Below are positions 1 through 5,346 of a stretch of DNA of 5,820 bases, one piece after another. The notes under the pieces are model-generated. The model did not search any database. It was not told the DNA's origin and saw nothing but the letters and a program-made list of their open reading frames with translations. Each line of letters opens with the position of its first letter. Positions within the stretch are counted from its first letter, which is position 1. The stretch is from contig JAHDBO010000138.1 in NCBI GenBank assembly GCA_020630355.1, positions 1 through 5,820 of the forward strand. Direction: 5' to 3'. The stretch comes from Saprospiraceae bacterium (GTDB taxonomy: Bacteria; Bacteroidota; Bacteroidia; Chitinophagales; Saprospiraceae). The translations under genes were made by a program, and so were the position numbers.

Positions 1-155
1 TCCGTGCGCATAAATATCCCTTGTACATCCTTATCAGAAAAATACACTTTGTCAACTGGTTCTAAAAATGCCGCTACCTGCACTCGGAACTGCGCATTCA
101 CCGTTGTAACAAATACAAGTATCAACACAATAGAAAAGTAAGCACCTTTTTTCAT
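1..155 (-). CDS. Secreted protein with probable SPOR-like domain, N-terminal part only
   Basis: An open frame starts at the ATG at 155 and runs off the left edge, giving 51 complete codons. Residues 1-21 form a classic signal peptide: Lys-Lys after Met, a hydrophobic core of about 15 residues rich in Ile, Val and Leu, and a cleavage site after Val-Asn-Ala, before Gln22. The mature protein begins QFRVQVAAF, with a Pro-Val and a Tyr-Phe soon after. This resembles the first beta strand of SPOR domains (FRVQVGAF-like) as found in many Bacteroidota exported proteins. SPOR domains bind denuded peptidoglycan at division sites, but many Bacteroidota versions are uncharacterised. The domain call rests on about 30 residues and is inference. 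The gene is divergent from the hydrolase at 348. No Shine-Dalgarno is visible before the ATG. Confidence 0.72.
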   Translation of the reverse strand, partial: MKKGAYFSIVLILVFVTTVNAQFRVQVAAFLEPVDKVYFSDKDVQGIFMRT

Positions 156-347
156 TTCCAAAGAATTATGGTTTTTTAACAGAGGTCAAATTATAATAAA
201 ACATATATGGATATTTTTATTCATCAAAAATCTAACCAGTTTTATTTTTATACATCTAAAATAAAATAAAAATCGTTTGTCAGGATATGTCCAAACAGGT
301 TTTTCAGAAATGTAAGCAACTGAATACCAATTCAATTTACTATTTTC
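156..347. other. A/T-rich divergent intergenic spacer
   Basis: This 192-nt spacer between two divergent genes should hold both promoters, but I find no perfect TAnnTTTG element for either direction. For the minus gene the nearest match is TATAATTTG on the minus strand (195 to 187), which has three bases instead of two between TA and TTTG and no well-placed -33 element. For the plus gene nothing convincing is seen. The spacer contains an all-A/T inverted repeat (240-248 with 263-271, nine base pairs) and a short GTTTG/CAAAC inverted repeat (275-279 with 292-296). Both could be chance in such A/T-rich DNA. No RNA gene or small ORF is supported. Confidence 0.6.
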
Positions 348-1151
348 ATGCTTTTTAAATCTCTTTTTATGAAATGGCTCAAACGCCTCCTTATTTTTTT
401 ATCCATTATATACTTGATTGTATGTGCAATGCTTTACTTTGGTCAAGAGCGACTCTTGTTCAAGCCAGATAAACTACCAGAAAGCTATCAATTTAGAATG
501 GGAACGGAAATAGAAATCCCCGTAGCTGATGGTATTGCACTGAATACACTTTACTTAAAATCTCCTGAATCAAAAGGAGCGATCCTTTATCTCCACGGCA
601 ATAGGGGCAGTCATAAAAGATGCTTGTACCAAGCACAATCTTTTGCAGGGAATGGTTACGATATTTTGATGGTAGATTATCGAGGTTATGGAAAAAGCGA
701 CGGAAAAATGGAGTCTGAAGAACAAGCTTATCAAGACGTTCAGAAGGTTTATGATTATCTAAAACAAAAATTCACAGAGGACAAAATCGTGGTCATTGGC
801 TACTCGATGGGTTCGGGCATGGCAAGTTATTTGGCGAAAGCCAACCATCCTCAGCAGCTCGTATTGGTCACGCCTTACACTAGTATCCCCGATTTGAAAA
901 ATCGCTTGTTGCCGATTGTCCCTGATTTTTTGGTAAAATATCCATTTGATACCGCTTCTAGAATCAAAGAAATCAGATGCCCTATCAGTATTTTTCATGG
1001 TACAGCAGACAAGGTCATCCCTTATGACTCTTCCACGAAACTGAAAGCTATCCGACCAGATTTATTATTGGTCACACTCGAAGGGGCAAACCATAGGGGC
1101 GCTATTTTTCACGAAAACCTGAAATCAACCGTTCGGAAATTGCTACAATAA
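348..1151 (+). CDS. Membrane-anchored alpha/beta hydrolase (BEM46/ABHD13-like)
   Basis: This 267-residue serine hydrolase belongs to the alpha/beta hydrolase fold, of the COG1073/BEM46 type. Residues 11-31 form one N-terminal hydrophobic helix after a basic stretch (KWLKR). It is probably an uncleaved anchor that puts the catalytic domain in the periplasm. The oxyanion-hole region is LHGN (82-85), followed by DYRGYGKSDG (110-119). The nucleophile elbow is GYSMG with Ser153. The other triad members are probably Asp221 (GTADKVIP) and His249 (GANHRG). Length and motif order match the family. The substrate is unknown: esterase, thioesterase or peptidase activity are all possible, and most bacterial members have no assigned substrate. 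An alternative ATG lies at 369 (Met8, before Lys-Trp); it leaves the anchor intact, so the start is uncertain by seven codons. The 3' end overlaps the convergent RDD gene by 9 nt. Confidence 0.93.
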   Translation: MLFKSLFMKWLKRLLIFLSIIYLIVCAMLYFGQERLLFKPDKLPESYQFRMGTEIEIPVADGIALNTLYLKSPESKGAILYLHGNRGSHKRCLYQAQSFAGNGYDILMVDYRGYGKSDGKMESEEQAYQDVQKVYDYLKQKFTEDKIVVIGYSMGSGMASYLAKANHPQQLVLVTPYTSIPDLKNRLLPIVPDFLVKYPFDTASRIKEIRCPISIFHGTADKVIPYDSSTKLKAIRPDLLLVTLEGANHRGAIFHENLKSTVRKLLQ

Positions 1152-1616
1152 GGCATCTTCATCCACTACGGACGATAGTCGTTCGTCAATGACCATTGTA
1201 TCTGTCCAACGGTCGTGCCAACCGTCGGGCCTTTCGCCTAGAAAAGAAAAAGCCTCGAAGGGAACGATTCTAGAATAAGACCGCTTGATAATTGTCCCCC
1301 AAGAAGGGTGCGCTCCTGATATGGTCAGGGCTCTAGTTCCTGTGACGTATTTCCCTAAGGTTTTCCCTTTTAATAAGCCTTCAAAGAAGATATAGTAGAT
1401 TGGAAATAAAAGCGTAGAAATAATTTGGTCAAGTAAAGGGTCTATATTTTCCAACCCTAAAACAAAAACCGATTCTAAAAGAAGAAAAAACCCTACTAGA
1501 AATAGCATTCCGACAATTTGGTCAACGATATAATTGATAAACCGTTTCTGTTTGCTCGCAGGAATAAGCTTTGCTTCCGTTGCAAGCCCAATATCCAGTA
1601 ATTGCTCGTTTTCCAT
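1143..1616 (-). CDS. RDD family membrane protein
   Basis: This 157-residue protein has the hallmarks of the RDD family (PF06271), named after a conserved Arg and two Asp. KRFINYIVDQIV near residues 24-35 supplies Arg25 and Asp32. GKTLGKYVTGTR (84-95) is the usual cytoplasmic loop motif. Further on are a basic RSYSRIVPFE segment (112-121) and the terminal DGWHDRWTDT (131-140) with Asp135. Hydrophobic segments lie at about 33-53 and 65-80, with a weaker one around 105-127. RDD proteins are poorly characterised; some have been linked to ion transport, so no function is claimed. The frame stays open to a TTG at 1631, but the ATG at 1616 is preferred because a -7 element at 1641-1634 would start transcription near 1627, downstream of that TTG. 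The gene is divergent from nadC. Confidence 0.88.
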   Translation of the reverse strand: MENEQLLDIGLATEAKLIPASKQKRFINYIVDQIVGMLFLVGFFLLLESVFVLGLENIDPLLDQIISTLLFPIYYIFFEGLLKGKTLGKYVTGTRALTISGAHPSWGTIIKRSYSRIVPFEAFSFLGERPDGWHDRWTDTMVIDERLSSVVDEDALL

Positions 1617-1633
1617 ACATTTGATTTTCAAGG

Positions 1634-1641
1634 CAAATATA
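1634..1641 (-). promoter_or_regulatory. Probable Bacteroidota -7 element for the RDD gene
   Basis: Read on the minus strand this is TATATTTG followed by C, a perfect match to TAnnTTTG. Transcription would start about 6-8 nt downstream, near 1627, giving a leader of roughly 11 nt before the ATG at 1616. The -33 region is only a T-run, without a clear TTTG. Placement immediately upstream of a start, in a divergent spacer, supports function. Confidence 0.65.
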
Positions 1642-1683
1642 ACAGTGTATTTTTATTTTAAAAATTTTCCTTTAAGCCGTTCC

Positions 1684-1715
1684 TTGACAGTACCCTATCA
1701 TTATCAGTATATTTG
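1684..1715 (+). promoter_or_regulatory. Probable nadC promoter (TTGACA ... TATATTTG)
   Basis: A perfect -7 element, TATATTTG, lies at 1708-1715. A TTG (start of TTGACA) lies at 1684-1686, 21 nt upstream, within the spacing reported for TTG/TTTG -33 elements of Bacteroidota sigma-ABfr promoters. Transcription would begin near 1722, leaving a leader of about 14 nt before the nadC ATG, with no Shine-Dalgarno. No NadR-, NrtR- or NiaR-like operator is evident. Confidence 0.75.
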
Positions 1716-1735
1716 CGGTCTTAAAACAAAAAACT

Positions 1736-2602
1736 ATGCCTATCAAAGCCACTGCTCCAAACCAAACACAAATTCTCGACTTTTTAAAAGCGGGCCTGCA
1801 CGAGGACGTCCAAGATGGCGACCATACTTCCCTAGCTTGTATTCCTGCGGACAAAGTGTCAACGGCAAGATTATTAGTCAAAGACGAGGGAGTAATCGCT
1901 GGGGTTGATTTGGCAAAAATGGTTTTTGAATTGGTAGATCCAGAGGCTCAGTTTGAGACTTTGATAGAGGATGGTTCTGAGATCAAGTATGGAGATATTG
2001 CTTTCAAAGTCACTTGTAAAAGTCAGGCTCTGTTAAAAGGAGAGCGCCTTGCCCTGAACTTGATGCAACGCATGAGCGGTATCGCTACTTTGAGCAATCG
2101 TTTTGCCTTTGAAGTAGAGGATCTGCCTGTCAAAATACTCGACACCCGTAAAACAACACCTAATTTGCGCTTCTTAGAAAAGTGGGCTGTTAGAATCGGT
2201 GGTTGCCACAATTACAGAGACGGTCTCTATGACTGGATTATGGTCAAAGACAACCACATTGACGCCTGTGGAAGCATCACAAAAGCCATCGAAAAAGTCA
2301 ACCAATACAAGCAAGATAATAATCTGGACTTAGGCGTCACGATAGAAGTTAGAAACCTAGTTGAGCTATACGAAGTACTAGAAGCAGGTGGTGTCACTCG
2401 AATCATGCTGGACAATTTTGAAGTGCCTATCATGCGAGAGGCCGTCAATATCATCAACAAACGCTTTGAAGTAGAAGCTTCGGGAGGGATTACCTTATCC
2501 AAGGTGCGTCAAATTGCCAAAACAGGGGTGGATTTTATTTCTTGCGGTGCGTTGACCCACTCTAGCAAAAGTTTGGACTTAAGCCTGAAGATTGTTAAAT
2601 AA
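1736..2602 (+). CDS. nadC: Quinolinate phosphoribosyltransferase (carboxylating), NadC
   Basis: This 288-residue cytoplasmic enzyme (EC 2.4.2.19) converts quinolinate and PRPP to nicotinate mononucleotide, CO2 and PPi in de novo NAD synthesis. The N-terminal domain has EDVQDGDHTS (23-32) and GERLALNLMQRMSGIAT (102-118), with Arg104 as the residue that reaches across the dimer. The barrel has DTRKTTPNLR (136-145; Arg138, Lys139), a GGCHNYRDGLYD loop (155-166; Arg161), VKDNH (170-174; Lys171), IEV (Glu204), MLDN (Asp226) and EASGGI (247-252), the phosphate-binding end of the barrel. The length is typical. The loop reads Asn-Tyr-Arg where characterised enzymes have Asn-His-Arg, so Tyr160 replaces a substrate-binding His. 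The start follows a strong promoter at a natural distance. nadA and nadB are not in the window. The ABA4-like gene follows after 57 nt and may be co-transcribed. Confidence 0.97.
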   Translation: MPIKATAPNQTQILDFLKAGLHEDVQDGDHTSLACIPADKVSTARLLVKDEGVIAGVDLAKMVFELVDPEAQFETLIEDGSEIKYGDIAFKVTCKSQALLKGERLALNLMQRMSGIATLSNRFAFEVEDLPVKILDTRKTTPNLRFLEKWAVRIGGCHNYRDGLYDWIMVKDNHIDACGSITKAIEKVNQYKQDNNLDLGVTIEVRNLVELYEVLEAGGVTRIMLDNFEVPIMREAVNIINKRFEVEASGGITLSKVRQIAKTGVDFISCGALTHSSKSLDLSLKIVK

Positions 2603-2659
2603 CTTTTTTAAAACAATTATTCCTAAAATGATATTCTAATTGTCATAAACCTTCTGGAT

Positions 2660-3079
2660 ATGACTGTCGACGAAATGTACCAATACGCCAACTTAGCGGC
2701 ACTGCTCCCTTGGTTGATGATGATCGTGCTTCCAAAGTGGAAGTGGACAAAAACGCTTATTTCCAATTATATTTTCCCAGCTATTATTGCCTTGTTCTAT
2801 CTCATAGGCATGGTTACTTGGTTCGGAATGGCAGAGGCGGACTTCAATACTTTAGAAGGTATTACCCGACTATTCAGTATCAAAGAATTTGCCTTGATAG
2901 GTTGGTTGCATTACCTCGCTTTTGACCTTTTTGTGGGCTCATGGGAGTATCAAGACGCCTCGAAACAGGGCCTTCCCCATTGGGTACTCATACCATGCCT
3001 TATCCTAACCTTGATGGCTGGTCCAGTAGGTCTATTGATATACCTCGGCGTGCGGCGTCTCTTTCCTAAAGAAAAATAA
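2660..3079 (+). CDS. ABA4-like (DUF4281) integral membrane protein
   Basis: This 139-residue protein has about four membrane helices, near residues 8-24, 36-57, 76-92 and 107-130. It carries the signature of the ABA4-like family (PF14108, DUF4281): an ISNYIFP entry to helix 2 (34-40), a short loop with TRLFS (69-73), GWLHYLAFDLFVGSWE (81-96) and PCLILTLMAGPVGLLIYLG (112-130) followed by Arg residues. In plants ABA4 is needed for neoxanthin formation from violaxanthin. Bacterial members have no established role that I know of, and a link to carotenoids here would be inference only. No carotenoid gene is in the window. The start is the ATG at 2660. The 57-nt gap after nadC has no clear -7 element, so read-through from nadC is likely. 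The stop lies 3 nt from the convergent gene's stop. Confidence 0.88.
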   Translation: MTVDEMYQYANLAALLPWLMMIVLPKWKWTKTLISNYIFPAIIALFYLIGMVTWFGMAEADFNTLEGITRLFSIKEFALIGWLHYLAFDLFVGSWEYQDASKQGLPHWVLIPCLILTLMAGPVGLLIYLGVRRLFPKEK

Positions 3080-3082
3080 ACC

Positions 3083-3436
3083 CTACTCCCTAAAATAAAA
3101 CAAAAGGCTAATTACAAGTAAAATAGCGTGCAATCCGCAGACGGGCAGAAAACCTTCACCACCTTCTGTGTACCCTTTATAGCAAGCCAGTGTCACGCCT
3201 GCGTGAAAGATAGAAAAGACCGCAAAGAATGGCTTGACCCAGTTGCTTTCCAATCGTTTCCAAACAATCAAAGAGAGTACCCCGACCGCCAAGGCAGCAG
3301 CACCGTACATTCTAGTAAAAGTAGTTCCTGCCACGTCGTTGCTGGCTATCTCGGTGATGAGGCCAGGAGCGAAGAGAAATTCTAGACCAACCAGTACTTC
3401 TCCAAGTCCTGCCAATAAAATAAAGGTGCGCATCAT
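3083..3436 (-). CDS. Small four-helix membrane protein of unknown function
   Basis: This 117-residue, almost wholly hydrophobic protein has four predicted membrane helices, at about 4-24, 43-59, 68-86 and 98-115. The first half has a GLGEVLVGLEFLFAP pattern (10-24) and RMYGAAALAVGVLSL (42-56). His78 in helix 3 and His103 in helix 4 are candidate functional residues. The layout resembles small bacterial four-helix families such as DUF4345 or DoxX-like proteins, but I cannot place it firmly. Two adjacent ATGs are possible starts (3436 and 3433). The first overlaps the thioesterase stop as ATGA and the second as TGATG, so either arrangement implies translational coupling. It is the last gene of the minus-strand cluster. 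No terminator hairpin separates it from the convergent ABA4-like gene. Confidence 0.8.
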   Translation of the reverse strand: MMRTFILLAGLGEVLVGLEFLFAPGLITEIASNDVAGTTFTRMYGAAALAVGVLSLIVWKRLESNWVKPFFAVFSIFHAGVTLACYKGYTEGGEGFLPVCGLHAILLVISLLFYFRE

Positions 3437-3861
3437 GATAGTTGGTTTAAATAATTTTGTAATTCTAATTTTCTTTCCTTTGGGAAAGGTAAGGCTTTTC
3501 GATTGATTTTATCAAAAAGAACCAAAACCAAACGCATCGTACTCACTCGTTCCTTGCTCCGTCCATTGTACATTTCATGCAACACTCTAAAGGCTTTGTT
3601 CCCGACCTCTAGCAGCGTACTCTCGATATAGAGAATGTCATCTTCGAAGACCTCCTGATAATAGTTGATCGTCTGCTCTAATACGACCATACCTATCTCG
3701 TCTTTTTGGTCGTGGTGGTCTATTTTGAGATAATGCTCAAAATTGTGCCCGGCATGTTCAAACTTATTAATGTAGTACATGACATTTAAGTGCCTATTGG
3801 AATCACATTCCCAAGCCATCACTGCACCTTTGTAAGTCAAAACCCTTTTAAGCTGTTCCAT
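3433..3861 (-). CDS. Acyl-CoA thioesterase, hotdog fold (4HBT-like)
   Basis: This 142-residue protein belongs to the single-hotdog 4-hydroxybenzoyl-CoA thioesterase superfamily. The diagnostic segment is WECDSNRHLNVMYYINKFEHA (17-37), matching the family pattern with Asp20 as the likely catalytic residue, His24-x-Asn26, Tyr30 and Glu35 on the central helix. Beta strands of the sheet follow: VVLEQTINYYQEVFEDDILYIES (59-81), FRVLHEMYN (91-99) and TMRLVLVLFDKINRKALPFP (108-127). It probably hydrolyses an acyl-CoA in the cytoplasm; the chain type cannot be read from sequence. The frame extends to a TTG at 3924 inside the upstream gene, but the ATG at 3861 gives the normal family N-terminus. It starts 10 nt after the secreted-protein stop and overlaps the next gene by 4 nt, so operon membership is likely. 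Confidence 0.92.
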   Translation of the reverse strand: MEQLKRVLTYKGAVMAWECDSNRHLNVMYYINKFEHAGHNFEHYLKIDHHDQKDEIGMVVLEQTINYYQEVFEDDILYIESTLLEVGNKAFRVLHEMYNGRSKERVSTMRLVLVLFDKINRKALPFPKERKLELQNYLNQLS

Positions 3862-3866
3862 TTTTA

Positions 3867-3874
3867 CAAATCTA
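3867..3874 (-). promoter_or_regulatory. Possible internal -7 element formed by a stop codon
   Basis: On the minus strand TAGATTTG is a perfect TAnnTTTG match whose first three bases are the TAG stop of the secreted-protein gene. A TTTG lies at 3893-3890, but the 15-nt spacer is shorter than usual. Transcription would begin almost at the thioesterase ATG (3861), implying a leaderless or near-leaderless message. Chance occurrence is quite possible. Confidence 0.25.
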
Positions 3875-5299
3875 ATACTTAATACGCACCAAACGTAAAT
3901 CCCTCCGAAACTGGCTAGGAACAATCAGCTCAGAGCCTGCTACTTGCAAGGCATCCCGAAAGCGAAGTTGAATTTTCTTATCATCTGTATTCAGGATATT
4001 GCGGCGCTGATTCATTCCATTAGAAAATAAAACATACTCGCTCACGCTGTTTTCTCGCTTGATTTCATCATTGTATAAGAAGCGCACCGCCCCTTTATTT
4101 TTAAAAATAAAATAAGAAGAATAACGCCCCTCATCATTTTGAGAAAACTGCTTTTTCGGCAAAGTCCCCCTCCAATCTACATCTCCCTTTGGGCCGAAGG
4201 AAACAAGAACAATATCGTCATAATTGTAATCCGTATAATTACGAGCGTTGAGCGGGGCGCTCTGCCTATTGAAAGGCGAACCCACAATACCATTGGAAAA
4301 TAGCTTAAACTTTTCGGCTACCACAATCGCTCCCCCATCCTGCCGCAGTATGACATTATTGACGATTGCCTCATCAAAAGTATCTTTCTTATCTGACTGC
4401 TTGCCTTCTAAAAGGGAGGAAACAAAAGTTGCATCGAAATCATGGAAAGAAAACAGAACATCAAGCGGATTACTAAGGTTAATGGTCAAGAAAAACGCTC
4501 CCTGCGCTCTACTTGTTCTCTTTTCATCAAAAAGTCCTCCCCCTGTCAAGCGATTGTTTCTATTATCAATTCTGAAATAAGCATCAAAAACCAATTTTTG
4601 ACTCGTTGGATAAGGTGTTGCCTGTACCCCATTTTCAGAGGCCTTTAAAACCAAAAAGCGGGTCTTTTTTCGATTGAATCGGTAATTGTCTTTTAGGAAA
4701 ATACCATAAAAATCTCCAGCATCAGAAATCAATACTTGCATAAATTCCCTAGGATAGCTGATCCGCTCCAGCTTTATGTCTTTCGACCAGAGTACTTTCA
4801 TCTGGTCAACGTCCACCATAATCAACTCCAATCGATTGAAAGAACCAAAATCATACAATAAAACCTTCGAACGGTCTTGGGAAACGGCCACTTCATAGAG
4901 CCTATTTGAAGACCATAAATCTACTGTTTTGACTGCAATAGAATCCACTAATTTGGCATATTCGTCATACTTCCGAACCCTTAAATAAGACCTTCCTTTT
5001 TTCCAATAGCTATAAAAGACTGAAAAACCTACCTGCCCACCAACGGCATCGATAATTGTTGGATTTTTAGTTTCAAATTCCAGTTCTTTTGACCATTCTT
5101 CCGTCATATCCTCATTGTGCGCTATAATTTTTGTTTTATCAAACTGGTCAAGATACAACAGGTACTTATCCTTGTATTTACCTAATAATTGATAACCATC
5201 ACCAGCCCTCAAAGAATAGACTTCAGAAGCAGTCACCGTTTGACCAAAAGCGGAAGTGACGAAAACAAAAAACAAAAAAGAAGACAAGAAGTATCGCAT
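3872..5299 (-). CDS. Secreted protein of unknown function, probable beta-propeller
   Basis: This 475-residue exported protein starts with a signal peptide: MRYF, a Phe/Leu/Val core and probable cleavage after Ala-Phe-Gly, before Gln20. No lipobox, membrane helix or type IX secretion C-terminal domain is seen, so a periplasmic location is likely. The chain is mostly short beta strands separated by Asp/Asn/Gly turns. Two segments align with each other, 45-76 and 145-178, sharing LLY, Ile and WSK plus Glu at equal spacing, which suggests propeller blades. The C-terminal half has QDGGAIVVAEKF (320-331), YDDIVLVSFGPKGDVDWRGTLPK (360-382) and GRYSSYFIF...FLYND (391-411). I recall this pattern from uncharacterised Bacteroidota proteins. 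No enzymatic motif is visible. The start is the ATG at 5299 rather than a GTG at 5329, because it places the signal peptide at the N-terminus. It lies 47 nt after the 127-aa gene. Confidence 0.82.
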   Translation of the reverse strand: MRYFLSSFLFFVFVTSAFGQTVTASEVYSLRAGDGYQLLGKYKDKYLLYLDQFDKTKIIAHNEDMTEEWSKELEFETKNPTIIDAVGGQVGFSVFYSYWKKGRSYLRVRKYDEYAKLVDSIAVKTVDLWSSNRLYEVAVSQDRSKVLLYDFGSFNRLELIMVDVDQMKVLWSKDIKLERISYPREFMQVLISDAGDFYGIFLKDNYRFNRKKTRFLVLKASENGVQATPYPTSQKLVFDAYFRIDNRNNRLTGGGLFDEKRTSRAQGAFFLTINLSNPLDVLFSFHDFDATFVSSLLEGKQSDKKDTFDEAIVNNVILRQDGGAIVVAEKFKLFSNGIVGSPFNRQSAPLNARNYTDYNYDDIVLVSFGPKGDVDWRGTLPKKQFSQNDEGRYSSYFIFKNKGAVRFLYNDEIKRENSVSEYVLFSNGMNQRRNILNTDDKKIQLRFRDALQVAGSELIVPSQFRRDLRLVRIKY

Positions 5300-5346
5300 A
5301 TTGATATGATGGTTGTTGAAGACGAGCACTTATATCCCTATTAACG

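Noticed and set aside
187..195. TATAATTTG on the minus strand as promoter of the left-edge gene
   Set aside because: It has a three-base rather than two-base gap between TA and TTTG, and no -33 element at the right distance; not strong enough to list as a promoter.
240..271. All-A/T inverted repeat with nine-base arms and a 14-nt loop
   Set aside because: It contains no G-C pairs, lies between divergent genes where no terminator is needed, and is likely in such A/T-rich DNA.
275..296. GTTTG/CAAAC inverted repeat upstream of the hydrolase as an operator or terminator
   Set aside because: The five-base arms with a 12-nt loop are too weak, and the symmetry does not extend inward.
1534..1908. 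Plus-strand open frame of 124 codons across the RDD start and nadC start
   Set aside because: It overlaps two strongly supported genes and the divergent promoters, and its composition (Ser/Arg/Cys-rich, no domain) is that of an antisense shadow.
1143..3436. The three small multi-helix membrane proteins as a holin, toxin or defence effector set
   Set aside because: One is clearly RDD, one clearly ABA4-like, and no partner such as a nuclease, sensor or antitoxin is nearby.
3128..3506. Two overlapping plus-strand frames opposite the four-helix protein and the thioesterase end
   Set aside because: The minus-strand frames show membrane-helix periodicity and an ATGA overlap typical of real genes; the plus frames show neither.
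4248..4580. Plus-strand open frame of 110 codons inside the secreted-protein gene
   Set aside because: It is antisense to a well-formed exported protein and has no recognisable domain; it is a shadow frame.
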